This document shows positions 9,130 to 19,414 of a stretch of 64,000 nucleotides of DNA, one piece after another. Positions within the stretch are counted from its first letter, which is position 1. Every line of letters begins with the position of its first letter. The position numbers and the translations under genes were made by a program. The DNA is taken from NCBI RefSeq assembly GCF_037991315.1, contig NZ_CP150300.1, positions 3,348,001 through 3,412,000 on the forward strand, read 5' to 3'. The DNA is from Paenibacillus sp. FSL H8-0079. Its GTDB lineage: Bacteria > Bacillota > Bacilli > Paenibacillales > Paenibacillaceae. The notes below the pieces were generated by a model. It saw nothing but the letters and a program-made list of their open reading frames with translations, was not told the DNA's origin and made no database searches.

Positions 9130-9621
9130 ATGCAGCGATCAGTGCCCCAGCTGGGCGATCATGTGATGAAAGTCTATGAGACATACGCGGATACGTTGTT
9201 CCGGATTGCCATGGTGCACCTCGGCAGACGGGAAGACGCGGAGGAAGCCACTCAGGATACCTTCATCAAACTAATAGAAAAAGCCCCTACGTTCAACGAT
9301 GCGGAGCATCAAAAAGCATGGTTGATTCGGGTCATCACCAATCATTGCAAATCCTTATTAGGCAGAGGCTGGCGTAAACGGGAAATCAAGCTGGAGGGAG
9401 TCGATCCCCTTACAACAGACAACCCTGAAGATCACGCGCTGATCGAACTCGTGCTGTCACTGCCCGTCAAGTATAGATCGGTGGTTCATCTGTATTATTA
9501 CGAAGATTATCCGATCCGAGAAATTAGCGAGATCCTGGAGATTAGCGAGTCAGCAGTGAAAATGAGATTGAAACGTGGCAGACAGCTGTTAAAACTGGAG
9601 CTTGAAGGAGAGGAACTGTAA
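9130..9621 (+). CDS. ECF-type RNA polymerase sigma factor
   Basis: This 163-residue protein has sigma region 2 at about 14-75 (YADTLFRIAMVHLGRREDAEEATQDTFIKLI) and region 4 at about 105-155 (LPVKYRSVVHLYYYEDYPIREISEILEISES, then KMRLKRGR). This is the two-domain layout of extracytoplasmic-function sigma factors. It should redirect RNA polymerase when its partner releases it. The stop overlaps the start of the next gene (TAATG), the usual sigma/anti-sigma arrangement. The ATG at 9130 follows an AAGGAGGG box. No convincing autoregulated ECF promoter was found upstream. Confidence 0.9.
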   Translation: MQRSVPQLGDHVMKVYETYADTLFRIAMVHLGRREDAEEATQDTFIKLIEKAPTFNDAEHQKAWLIRVITNHCKSLLGRGWRKREIKLEGVDPLTTDNPEDHALIELVLSLPVKYRSVVHLYYYEDYPIREISEILEISESAVKMRLKRGRQLLKLELEGEEL

Positions 9622-10592
9622 TGAACGAAGAACAATTCAAACAAAACTACAAGAAAGCGGTGGATCATATGAAAACAGACGAGCAAATGAAAAAACGGGT
9701 AGAGCAATCTTTGAACACGCGACATCAGGGGCCAAAACGTCAACGTAAACCATTATATATTGCAGCAAGCGTCGTTATCGCTGCCAGTATCGGCTTGGCT
9801 GCGCCAAGTGTATGGCAACAATTCAATGGACCAGCCGCATCAACTCCTCAGGTGGCAGAGGTGACGCCAGGCGCGTCGTTCGATCCGATTGTGATTCCTA
9901 AGATGGAGTTGCCGGATTCAAACGGCAAAGGTGCCATGGCGAGCATGTTGCCAGTGGTTGTCTATGAGGGGAACGTCTATTTACAGTCCGAAACTCTACT
10001 TGAAGGCACAAGTGCGCTCAACCTGCGCGGCGAAAAACTCGGTACCACTACTGGCGGCATCGATGAGTGGAGCGGCCAGGATAAATACACGGAGCTTGCT
10101 TCCAACATTGGCGAAGCGGACATCTATGCGGTCAATGGCTATGACAAGGACTTCCGCATCATGTCTTACACCGAGATCGATGGTCAGGTGTATGCTCAAC
10201 TATTCGACAAAAATAACGGGATCACCATCAGTAGCGGAGCCGACTTGATCGGAAAGCTTCATCTCGAAGGCAACATCACTTCTGCGCAATGGGAGACGTT
10301 CGACAGCTGGAACAACGGATTGCAGCAGCTTCAGCCGTTAGCAGCGGACGAATCACTGGAGAGCTTCGTCTCTGCATTATCTGCTGCCAAACCGATTGCA
10401 ACGAGTCCGGAATTGGAAGAGAACCTCTACAGCAAGGAAGATCGCAAGATCATCTATCTTACGCTGGAAGATAAAATGCAGGTTCCACTGGTTCTGTTCG
10501 GTGAAGGTCTGGTGCGTTACGGTAATGTTCCGGCATTCCTGGAAGTTGAGAAAGGCGCGTTTCAAACGTTCTGGAACAGCCTGGGCGAGTAA
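9621..10592 (+). CDS. Probable membrane-anchored anti-sigma factor
   Basis: This 323-residue protein has a charged cytoplasmic N-terminus (about 1-43), one membrane segment at about 44-64 (LYIAASVVIAASIGLAA) and a large extracytoplasmic domain with no family I recognise. Topology and the 1-base overlap with the ECF sigma gene support an anti-sigma role: the N-terminus would hold the sigma factor and the outer domain would sense an envelope signal. There is no HxxxCxxC zinc motif, so it is not of the ZAS type. The function is inferred from position and topology only. Confidence 0.65.
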   Translation: MNEEQFKQNYKKAVDHMKTDEQMKKRVEQSLNTRHQGPKRQRKPLYIAASVVIAASIGLAAPSVWQQFNGPAASTPQVAEVTPGASFDPIVIPKMELPDSNGKGAMASMLPVVVYEGNVYLQSETLLEGTSALNLRGEKLGTTTGGIDEWSGQDKYTELASNIGEADIYAVNGYDKDFRIMSYTEIDGQVYAQLFDKNNGITISSGADLIGKLHLEGNITSAQWETFDSWNNGLQQLQPLAADESLESFVSALSAAKPIATSPELEENLYSKEDRKIIYLTLEDKMQVPLVLFGEGLVRYGNVPAFLEVEKGAFQTFWNSLGE

Positions 10593-10623
10593 GGCGAAGA
10601 CAGCGATACGGGTTCACAAGAAG

Positions 10624-10661
10624 AGCGAACAGAGCACGCAAGTGCTTTGTTCGCTTTTTTT
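10624..10661 (+). terminator. Intrinsic terminator of sigma/anti-sigma operon
   Basis: A 14-bp stem (AGCGAACAGAGCAC with GTGCTTTGTTCGCT, one G:U pair) has a GCAA tetraloop and is followed by a run of seven Ts. Confidence 0.92.
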
Positions 10662-10845
10662 ATACATAAAATTAGAATATCATATTAATCCATATACATT
10701 ATAATAGGCAATTGTGATTATTGTGTTGAGTAATCCACACATCTCGAAGATTTGCTCATTGTAACTGTCCTGTTTCTGTTTAAAATAATGAAAGTAAGTT
10801 GATCAGTGATCTATATGAAAATCCAAATAAAAGGAGACAACACCA

Positions 10846-11085
10846 ATGCCCGTAATTACAGTTGAAGCAGCAAAATTGTCTAAAGAACAAAAAAGAAAGT
10901 TAGTACAAGAACTTACCGAATCAGCTTCAAATATTATGAACATACCTCAGCAAGCTTTTTTTGTATTTGTGAAGGAGAATGATACAGAGAACATAGGCGT
11001 TGCTGGACAGCTTATTGCAGACAGACAGCAAAGCGATTCGCTTAAAAGCGAGGAAAACAACACACAACAAGGAGACCGACTATAA
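10846..11085 (+). CDS. 4-oxalocrotonate tautomerase family protein
   Basis: This 79-residue protein begins MPVITVEAAKLSKEQKRKLV, the classical tautomerase N-terminus in which Pro at position 2 becomes the catalytic base after Met removal. The beta-alpha-beta core is about 60 residues. The last 20 residues are polar and extend past the usual family length. It starts an operon with a flavin-dependent oxidoreductase and an aldo/keto reductase; its stop overlaps the next start by one base. The substrate is unknown. The set suggests handling of reactive carbonyl or quinone compounds. Confidence 0.85.
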   Translation: MPVITVEAAKLSKEQKRKLVQELTESASNIMNIPQQAFFVFVKENDTENIGVAGQLIADRQQSDSLKSEENNTQQGDRL

Positions 11086-11630
11086 TGAAAACACTCATTC
11101 TTGTATTTCACCCAAATTTGGCAACTTCTCGTGTGAACAAGCGATTGACCGAAGAAATGGAAAAGCAGTCCAACGTTACCGTTCATCGTCTATATGAGGC
11201 TTATCCTGATGAGAAAATTGATGTAGCGGCCGAGCAACAATTGATGGAAGGACATGACCGCATTGTTTTGCAATTCCCTTTCTACTGGTACAGTAGCCCA
11301 TCATTATTGAAAAAATGGCAGGATACCGTCCTGACTTATGGTTGGGCTTATGGTAGCCAAGGAAATAACCTACATGGAAAAGAGCTTCTTATTGCCGTTT
11401 CTGCTGGTGCCCCAAAAGAAAACTATATGTCAGACGGGCATTTTAAATATTCGATTACAGAGCTGTTACGTCCATTCGAGGCAACCAGTAATATGATTGG
11501 AACTCGCTATCTGACACCATACATATTGACTGGCGTGATGCAACACCTGTCAGATGAGCAACTTGAGAAAAGTGCCGAGGATTACGTGTCGTATGCGTTG
11601 AACCCAAAAGTTGAGCAGATATCCAGCTAA
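11085..11630 (+). CDS. NAD(P)H oxidoreductase, flavodoxin-like fold (KefF/MdaB type)
   Basis: This 181-residue protein has the flavodoxin-like pattern of NAD(P)H quinone reductases: an N-terminal strand LILVFHPN with a phosphate-binding loop (SRVNKRL), then QFPFYWYSSPSLLKKWQDTVLTYGWAYG, diagnostic of the NQO/KefF/MdaB group. It probably reduces quinones or similar electrophiles by two-electron transfer in the cytoplasm. Its ATG shares a base with the stop of the tautomerase gene. The partner aldo/keto reductase gene follows after 30 bases. Confidence 0.85.
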   Translation: MKTLILVFHPNLATSRVNKRLTEEMEKQSNVTVHRLYEAYPDEKIDVAAEQQLMEGHDRIVLQFPFYWYSSPSLLKKWQDTVLTYGWAYGSQGNNLHGKELLIAVSAGAPKENYMSDGHFKYSITELLRPFEATSNMIGTRYLTPYILTGVMQHLSDEQLEKSAEDYVSYALNPKVEQISS

Positions 11631-11660
11631 TAAAAACTCATATTAAGAAGGTGATAGTAA

Positions 11661-12626
11661 ATGAAGAGTGTTCAATTATCAAAAAACACCAATGTACCAC
11701 CGATTGCTTTGGGCACTTGGTCTTGGGGAACCGGCGAAGCTGGAGGAAATACCGTGTTCGGGAATCAACTGACAGAAGCGGACCTCCAACCAGTCTTTGA
11801 CGCAGCTATGAATGCCGGACTCTGGTTATGGGATACAGCAGCAGTATATGGAATGGGTTCCTCGGAGTCCATATTGGGGAGCTTTGCCAAACAACATGAT
11901 GCTGTGTTGATTTCTACGAAATTCACACCACAAATTGCGGGCGATCACGATAACGCAATGGAGGAACTTTTAGAACAAAGTTTAGAAAGACTTCATGTGG
12001 ATCATGCAGACATCTACTGGATACATAATCCCGCAGATGTAAAAAGGTGGACCCCTCAACTAATTCCTTTAATGAAAAGTGGAAAGGTTCGTCATGTAGG
12101 AGTATCCAATCATAATTTGGATGAAATCAAACTGGCAGCCAGTATATTGGCGGAGGAAGGCTTGCGAATTTCAGCTGTGCAAAACCATTACAGCTTGCTT
12201 TATCGCTCGTCCGAGAAAGCAGGAATTATTGATTACTGTACAGAGAATGATATTGTATTTTTCTCCTACATGGTACTGGAACAAGGAGCATTAACAGACA
12301 AATACAGTGCACAAAATCCTTTACCTAGTGGTACAAGGAGAGGGGAAGCCTTTGGTCCTGATCGCCTTGCTAAGCTCGAAAGTTTGATTCACGTCATGAG
12401 AGAAATAGGTAGCAAGTACAGTGCCTCTGTTGCCCATATTGCAATAGCTTGGGCCATTGGAAAGGGTACCGTTCCGATTATCGGGGTAACGAAAACGAGC
12501 CACGTCGAGGATGCTGTAAAAGCCATTGAAATCACTCTGACTACGGACGACATCACTAAACTGCAGATCGCAGCAGAAGAAACGGATGTCGAGGTTCCAG
12601 GCGAGTGGGAAAAAGCAATGCACTAA
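11661..12626 (+). CDS. Aldo/keto reductase
   Basis: This 321-residue single-domain TIM barrel has the usual catalytic residues: Asp and Tyr in WDTAAVYGMGSSE (about 53-65), Lys in ISTKFTP (about 83) and His in YWIHNP (about 119). The C-terminal IIGVTKTSHVEDAVKA segment binds NADP(H). It would reduce carbonyls with NADPH. An AAGGTGAT ribosome binding site precedes the ATG. It ends the three-gene redox operon at a strong terminator, with a TetR gene convergent on the other side. Confidence 0.9.
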   Translation: MKSVQLSKNTNVPPIALGTWSWGTGEAGGNTVFGNQLTEADLQPVFDAAMNAGLWLWDTAAVYGMGSSESILGSFAKQHDAVLISTKFTPQIAGDHDNAMEELLEQSLERLHVDHADIYWIHNPADVKRWTPQLIPLMKSGKVRHVGVSNHNLDEIKLAASILAEEGLRISAVQNHYSLLYRSSEKAGIIDYCTENDIVFFSYMVLEQGALTDKYSAQNPLPSGTRRGEAFGPDRLAKLESLIHVMREIGSKYSASVAHIAIAWAIGKGTVPIIGVTKTSHVEDAVKAIEITLTTDDITKLQIAAEETDVEVPGEWEKAMH

Positions 12627-12646
12627 CGGAACTCTTATAAACAAAT

Positions 12647-12684
12647 AAAAAATCCTCATTTCCTAGCAGAAATGAGGATTTTTT
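12647..12684. terminator. Bidirectional intrinsic terminator
   Basis: AAAAATCCTCATTTC (12647-12661) pairs perfectly with GAAATGAGGATTTTT (12669-12683) around a 6-7-base loop. A and T runs allow it to stop transcription from both the aldo/keto reductase gene and the convergent TetR gene. Confidence 0.92.
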
Positions 12685-12723
12685 ATTTGGTTGCTTCTGT
12701 TTGAATCCTGCAAGGTAAGGGAA

Positions 12724-13269
12724 TTAGAAGTTTCTATCTAACAATACCCCAGTCTGTTCTGCCATAACCCGAGGAGGTATGGACATTCCATTTTTGAACC
12801 ACCATTCCACACTTCCAACAACTGCTGCTGCAAGAAATTGAAGAATAACTTCGTCATCCATACCTTTATTCTTTCCTTCGGTAGTATCAACCTCAATCTT
12901 ATATTCCTGGACAACCAGATCAATGAATCGGCTGTGAAAATAAGTGGCACTTTTCGTGTTTAACATGGTTGAGAAAAATAAGTGGTTTTCGGCAAAATAT
13001 TCAAACCAAACATAGTTCCCTTCTTGAAAACTCATATCGGATGCAGCGTGGCATAGATCACGGAGATTGCCAATATGCTCTTCGATAATTTTATCGAGTA
13101 GGTCATATTTATCCATATAGTGTAGGTAAATCGTGCCTCGATTAACGTTGGCCCTATCTGAAATATCACGGATAGTAATTTCTTCGAAAATTTTTTCAGC
13201 CATCAACTCAAGTACTGCTTTCTTAATAGCGTCTTGAGATTTGATCACTCTTCGATCCAGTTTAACCAT
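12724..13269 (-). CDS. TetR family transcriptional regulator
   Basis: This 181-residue protein has an N-terminal HTH at about 10-56 (KIFEEITIRDISDRANVNRGTIYLHY). Its C-terminal half ends with VVGSVEWWFKNGMSIPPRVMAEQTG, the pattern of the TetR_C_8 ligand-binding domain. Its target is not proven. It converges on the redox operon at 10846-12626, a plausible target, and faces away from a region with no convincing gene. No clean palindrome was found at its own promoter. Confidence 0.88.
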   Translation of the reverse strand: MVKLDRRVIKSQDAIKKAVLELMAEKIFEEITIRDISDRANVNRGTIYLHYMDKYDLLDKIIEEHIGNLRDLCHAASDMSFQEGNYVWFEYFAENHLFFSTMLNTKSATYFHSRFIDLVVQEYKIEVDTTEGKNKGMDDEVILQFLAAAVVGSVEWWFKNGMSIPPRVMAEQTGVLLDRNF

Positions 13270-13988
13270 TCAAAAACCTCCGCCTTAGACCCTAACATTG
13301 TAGTATTATTATTCGAAAATCCTTCATCGTGAGAGAAAACTGTTTCAATGCTCGGTTTTTAGCATTATAAACACGATTTGGTTAAACAATCAATATGCAT
13401 ATCATTCACTGTAAATGACTTTCTTTAGCGTCAGCGGGAATCGAGAATCCTTTATTTCATTGATTATAATAGTCTATTTTATTCAAAACAGACCTCATTC
13501 AACAGTATTCATTTGATAGGATTAGGCAATAAAATGATATGAATAGGCTATAATTTCTTTACTCTTTCATTATAAGATGGGATCACCTTGTGATAATGAC
13601 AACACACAAATTGATCTACATTCAAAGTTGCTCTGGGGGATAGGAGGGTTGAATGTTTGTTCCGGGCTTGATTTAGAGTTTCGTTGGTGATGGAGTCGTT
13701 AATATACCAATTGCCTTGGAAATAGCATCTTTTGTTTCATCCAGAGCTTCCAATGCGTTAGGGTCAAACGATGGGCCAAATGGATTTGAAGGAGTCCACG
13801 CGGTTAACCGAAATAACTCGGGATTGGCCATAGCATAATAGCCTTTATTGAATAGATATTGTGAATAAAATAATGGGCAAGTATTAATAATGTGTTGATT
13901 AATGCACATATTAAGAAGAATTGATCATTGAACCTCGATTGTTTAGGTTTATAATTTATTTCTGGAATTGAAATAAACAGGAGGTTTG
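13270..13988. other. Long AT-rich intergenic region with one doubtful short reading frame
   Basis: No well-supported gene is present over 719 bases. A minus-strand frame at 13673-13909 could encode 78 residues. Its second part (MANPELFRLTAWTPSNPFGP, then SFDPNALEALDETKDAI) looks like real protein but has no ribosome binding site or clear family, so it may be the tail of a lost gene. A TATAAT box near 13545 lacks a convincing -35. The ribosome binding site at about 13979 belongs to the downstream broken gene. Confidence 0.5.
13673..13909 (-). pseudogene. Possible C-terminal remnant of an unknown protein
   Basis: This open frame of 78 codons may begin at an internal ATG near residue 27. The second half has balanced protein-like composition with AWTPSNPFGPSFDP and a helical tail, while the first half does not. 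No ribosome binding site precedes either ATG. I do not recognise the family. It may be debris of a gene that once lay between the TetR gene and the carboxymuconolactone-decarboxylase-like gene, or chance. Confidence 0.25.
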
Positions 13989-14750
13989 ATGAATATGAAT
14001 CGAATTGACAAGAGCTAAGAAACGTTTAAAAAACTATTCGGCGATGGGGTTCCAGCGGCATATGCTACACATCCTGAATTTCAGGACATATTGAGTCGCT
14101 TCTTATTTGGTGAAATTTTCAATCAAGGTGCCCTTGATGATAAACAACGCGAGCTTATAACCCTGGTCGTACTTACTACGAATCAAACGTTGCCTCAGCT
14201 CAAGGCACATGTTCGTGCCGCGCTAAATGTTGGATTGACACCCGTGGAGATCCAAGAAGCAATCTACCAATGTGCACCATACTTAGGATTCCCGAAAACC
14301 TTAAATGCCATATCGGAAATGAATGAAGTATTCGAAGAACAACATGTTGCACTGCCTCTTGAGAGTCAACAACGGGTTGAAGAAGATAACCGATTTGACA
14401 AAGGACTTGGTATCCAAAAAGAGATTTTTGGCGATATTATTGAGAAAAACAGGAAGAATGCTCCATTAAATCAGAAGCATATACAGGACTATCTTTCAGC
14501 ATTTTGTTTTGGTGACTTCTATACCCGTGGAGGTCTTGATCTGAAAACACGAGAGCTGCTTACTTTTTGTATACTAAGTGCACTCGGAGGTGCTGATAGT
14601 CAAGTCAAAGCACATGTTCAGGGCAACATCAATGTCGGCAATGATAAAGAAACCATGATCACCGCTCTTACTCACTGCCTTCCCTATATGGGATTCCCTC
14701 GAACTCTTAATGCTTTAGGCTGCGTTAATGAAATCATTCCAGAGAAATAA
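13989..14750 (+). pseudogene. Carboxymuconolactone decarboxylase family gene interrupted by a nonsense codon
   Basis: ATG 13989 follows an AGGAGG box at the correct distance and opens the frame MNMNRIDKS, but codon 10 is TAA (14016-14018). The same frame then runs without a break to 14750, reading ETFKKLFGDGVPAAYATHPEF and then two CMD domains. Each domain has an ELIT/ELLT block (QRELITLVVLTTNQ; TRELLTFCILSALGG) and a YMGFP/YLGFP block. The intact length would be 253 residues. Proteins of this fold are alkylhydroperoxidase-like enzymes. A TTG at 14091 with a weak CAGGA box could restart translation and give 219 residues, so some product is possible. Confidence 0.82.
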
Positions 14751-14778
14751 TCTCCTTCATAGCGCTAATGATTACAGG

Positions 14779-14808
14779 CAGTTGATTATCCCAATCAACT
14801 GTCTTTTT
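14779..14808 (+). terminator. Intrinsic terminator after CMD-like gene
   Basis: CAGTTGATT (14779-14787) pairs perfectly with AATCAACTG (14793-14801), followed by TCTTTTT. Confidence 0.8.
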
Positions 14809-14884
14809 CTGGTTAACAGGCAAATAAAGCTAAGAAATTGATGCTTCAAGCGACACTTAAATGGAATGTAAACCAGGAGGAGTT

Positions 14885-15766
14885 ATGGAACTCAGAGTAC
14901 TTCGATATTTTTTGACAGTAGCTCGTGTAGAAAATATCACACATGCTGCAACAATCTTACATGTGACACAACCTACGTTAAGCAGGCAGTTGGCTGATCT
15001 GGAAAAAAATTTAGAAACTCAACTGTTTATACGTGGGAAAAGTAAAATAACACTGACAGAAGCAGGCATGCTTTTACGTCAAAGAGCAGAAGAAATTCTC
15101 ACGCTTGCGGATAAAACAGAGAAAGAGTTTAAAGATCAGAACAATCTGGTTGGAGGAACCATATCGATCGGGAGTGTTGAATCATTAACGTCCAATGTTA
15201 TTTTACAATTATTAAAAGACTTCAATATGGAGTATCCGCAGGTTAAGTATCACATCTATAGTGGAACGGGGGATGACATAAAGGAGCGAATCGATAAAGG
15301 ACTGCTCGATGTGGGCATTTTGTTAGAGCCCATTCATATTGAGAAATACGATTTCATCAGACTGCCCCAGAAGGAGCGCTGGGGAGTCCTTATGAAGACC
15401 TCATCACCTCTTGCACAGAAAGAATATGTAGCTTCAACCGATTTAGCTGGAGTGCCTCTGCTCATATCCAGCCGATCTGTCGTACAGAATGAGATTGCAA
15501 GCTGGTTTGCCGATGAGTATGCACATCTAAACTTCGTTGCGACCTATAATTTAATATCTAATGTACTTAACCTCGTAGAGGAGGGGTTAGGGACGGCAAT
15601 CTGTATTGAGGGTGCGCTTGCAATGAAGCAGTCTGACACATTATGCTTTAGACCTTTTCATCCGAAACTTCAGTTTCCAACAGTGATTGTCTGGAAAAAA
15701 CATAAGGTATTCAGTCAAACGGAGGTACGTTTTTTGGAACATATCAGGCATGCCTTTCAGGCATAA
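14885..15766 (+). CDS. LysR family transcriptional regulator
   Basis: The 293-residue protein has the LysR winged HTH at 1-60 (MELRVLRYFLTVARVENITHAATILHVTQPTLSRQL, in two runs) and a periplasmic-binding-like effector domain from about 90 on. ATG 14885 is chosen over the longer frame (14861) because AGGAGGAG lies 5-10 bases upstream and MELRVL is the standard LysR start. It stands alone on the plus strand between the broken CMD gene and the beta-glucoside PTS operon. No divergent partner exists, so its target is unclear; it could act on either neighbour. Confidence 0.9.
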   Translation: MELRVLRYFLTVARVENITHAATILHVTQPTLSRQLADLEKNLETQLFIRGKSKITLTEAGMLLRQRAEEILTLADKTEKEFKDQNNLVGGTISIGSVESLTSNVILQLLKDFNMEYPQVKYHIYSGTGDDIKERIDKGLLDVGILLEPIHIEKYDFIRLPQKERWGVLMKTSSPLAQKEYVASTDLAGVPLLISSRSVVQNEIASWFADEYAHLNFVATYNLISNVLNLVEEGLGTAICIEGALAMKQSDTLCFRPFHPKLQFPTVIVWKKHKVFSQTEVRFLEHIRHAFQA

Positions 15767-15884
15767 TAAAGTATAAATTATAGGTATTGGCTATAGCTGT
15801 TTATCAGATGATATTTTAAAGGTGTAGTGAATGCAGCCTTTATGTATTACAGATAAATAGCTTTTTTGTTGCATGGGAAGTTAT

Positions 15885-15898
15885 TTAAAGCGCTTTCG
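15885..15898 (+). promoter_or_regulatory. Candidate catabolite-responsive element (cre)
   Basis: TTAAAGCGCTTTCG resembles the CcpA site consensus TGWAANCGNTNWCA, with mismatches at position 2 and the last base, and it contains the perfect palindrome AAAGCGCTTT. It lies 41 bases before the PTS start, where binding would block transcription. Confidence 0.5.
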
Positions 15899-15938
15899 AT
15901 TTCATTTAGGCGGCAACAACAAGAGGGGGCATTATGGG

Positions 15939-17828
15939 ATGAGCAAGAAATACGAGAAGTTGGCTCAAGATATTGTAGAGAAAGTGGGCGGTAGTGAGAA
16001 TGTATCCACTCTGACTCACTGTATGACTAGGCTTAGATTTGCACTGAATGATACTAGTAAAGCAGATCAAAAAGCGCTTAAGTCGTTTGATGGCGTTATT
16101 GATGCGGTTGAGAGCGGCGGACAATTTCAAGTCGTTATCGGCACACATGTTGAAGACGTTTACAAAGAAGTGATCAAACAACTTAAACCTAACGCGAGTT
16201 CATCGGGTGAACCAACTCAAGCTAGAAAAGTTAGTATTTTGGGGAAGCTAATCGATTTCGTCTCCGGAACATTTAGTCCGATTGTTCCTGCTATTGCTGG
16301 TGCTGGGATGATCAAGGCATTACTCGCTCTGCTTATTTTGTTCAACTGGATTTCAAAAGATTCCCAAACTTACTATGTCGTAAGTCTTATGTCGGATGCT
16401 ATCTTCTACTTTTTACCATTCTTGTTGGCATTTTCGGCTGCGAACAAATTAAAGTGTAGTCCCGTGTTAGCGCTCGTTTTAGCTGGTATTTTGCTCCACC
16501 CAAACTTGACGCAATTGCGTGTAGATGGAACTGACGTAAGTGTTTTTGGAATCCCACTAACACTTGTATCTTATAGTTCATCTGTAGTTCCAATTCTCTT
16601 AATAGTTTGGTCACAATCATATATTGAATCGTTGTTTAAAAGGATCATTCCGAATGCAGTGAAAGTTATTTTTGTTCCCATGTTCACTATTTTAGTCACA
16701 GGAATTCTAGCTTTAACGGTATTGGGACCACTGGGGTCGTTTTTCGGAACGTACTTAGCCTTGGGCTTTGATTTCTTGGGTGCACATGGTAGCTGGCTGG
16801 TTATTTTCCTGGTTGCAACCTTCTGGCCAATACTGGTTATGTTTGGACTGCACCATAATATTGTCCCTCTATCCATTGCTCAAATCACGACATCAGGCTA
16901 TGAGAATATCCTCGGTCCTGGAGCAATGATCAATTGTATAGGTCAAGGTGTCGCGGCATTAGTTGTAGGGATGAGAACCAAGGATAAAGCATTAAAACAA
17001 ATTTCTGCTTCCAGTGGGATCACAGCGTTGATGGGAATTACGGAACCAGCGCTCTACGGCGTAAACTTACCGAAGAGATACCCACTTGTCGCGGGTATGA
17101 TTGGAGCTGCCAGTGGGGGACTCTTTGCAGGGCTTATGGATGTTTCTCGTTACGCAACAGGCGCTTCAGGAATTCCGGCGATTCCGCTGTACATTGGTGA
17201 GAATATCTGGAATCTATATAATATTTTGATCGCCCTTGTTATAACAACTGTTGTAACTGCTGTGCTTACCTATTTACTCAGTTTGAAATATGAAAAAGAC
17301 GCACCTTCACAAAATACTGTTTCAAGTACGAATGAGGTGAGTAGTGTTGCGGATGAAGTCATTACAATTAAAGATTCCGTTATTGCAACTCCACTTAAAG
17401 GTCAGCTCATTCAACTTCAGGATGTACAGGATGTAGCGTTTGCCTCAGAGGCAATGGGTAAAGGAATTGCTATTGAACCCAGCGAGGGGAAAGTCATTGC
17501 TCCATTTGATGGCATGATTGTGTCCCTATTTCCTAAGAAACACGCTATTGGACTGTTATCCGATGAAGGAGTCGAAATTCTTATTCATGTCGGCTTAAAT
17601 ACAGTAAAGCTGAACGGAAAATATTTTGAGGCTTTCGTGGAAGAAGGTCAGAGAATCACGAAGGGACAGACTTTGCTGACATTTGATCTGGACAAAATCA
17701 GAGAAGAAGGATATGTCACTCAAACGCCTGTTATTGTAACCAATACGTACAGTTACTCGGATGTGATTGCAGAGACTAGTCAAAAAAATATTGATTTTAA
17801 CAACACATTGTTGGTTGTCAAAGCTTAA
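15939..17828 (+). CDS. bglP: Beta-glucoside PTS transporter, fused EIIBCA
   Basis: About 629 residues from ATG 15939, which follows a GAGGGGG box; the frame itself opens at 15873. The EIIB domain comes first (about 1-85) with the phosphorylated Cys in THCMTRLRF. The EIIC membrane domain is at about 105-460, with GITEPALYG near its end. The EIIA domain is at about 485-625, with the active His in ILIHVGLNTV. This B-C-A order is typical of BglP/BglF. It phosphorylates beta-glucosides during uptake. The GH1 gene that follows after 28 bases would hydrolyse the phosphorylated product. No LicT-type antiterminator site or gene was found nearby, but a cre-like site precedes it. Confidence 0.88.
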   Translation: MSKKYEKLAQDIVEKVGGSENVSTLTHCMTRLRFALNDTSKADQKALKSFDGVIDAVESGGQFQVVIGTHVEDVYKEVIKQLKPNASSSGEPTQARKVSILGKLIDFVSGTFSPIVPAIAGAGMIKALLALLILFNWISKDSQTYYVVSLMSDAIFYFLPFLLAFSAANKLKCSPVLALVLAGILLHPNLTQLRVDGTDVSVFGIPLTLVSYSSSVVPILLIVWSQSYIESLFKRIIPNAVKVIFVPMFTILVTGILALTVLGPLGSFFGTYLALGFDFLGAHGSWLVIFLVATFWPILVMFGLHHNIVPLSIAQITTSGYENILGPGAMINCIGQGVAALVVGMRTKDKALKQISASSGITALMGITEPALYGVNLPKRYPLVAGMIGAASGGLFAGLMDVSRYATGASGIPAIPLYIGENIWNLYNILIALVITTVVTAVLTYLLSLKYEKDAPSQNTVSSTNEVSSVADEVITIKDSVIATPLKGQLIQLQDVQDVAFASEAMGKGIAIEPSEGKVIAPFDGMIVSLFPKKHAIGLLSDEGVEILIHVGLNTVKLNGKYFEAFVEEGQRITKGQTLLTFDLDKIREEGYVTQTPVIVTNTYSYSDVIAETSQKNIDFNNTLLVVKA

Positions 17829-17844
17829 CAAAACTACAAGTTAG

Positions 17845-19281
<1,437 letters not shown>

Positions 19282-19288
19282 TCGACTG

Positions 19289-19330
19289 AGCAGTAACGTA
19301 TGAAGTCATCGACTTATGCGTTACTGCTTT
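19289..19330 (+). terminator. Hairpin terminator after GH1 gene
   Basis: AGCAGTAACG (19289-19298) pairs with CGTTACTGCT (19319-19328), with an inner AAGTC/GACTT stem. The T run is short (TTT), so read-through into the MFS gene is possible. Confidence 0.6.
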
Positions 19331-19414
19331 ATCCATTTATCGCAGCATCAAGCGCTAAATAATGGCCATATGGAGCAAAAACAAACTGTAAAGGAGTTGG
19401 TTTTTATAATATCC

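Noticed and set aside
10801..10811. GATC-agt-GATC before the tautomerase operon as a TetR operator
   Set aside because: GATC is self-complementary and short, so the dyad is weak and no second copy is near the TetR gene.
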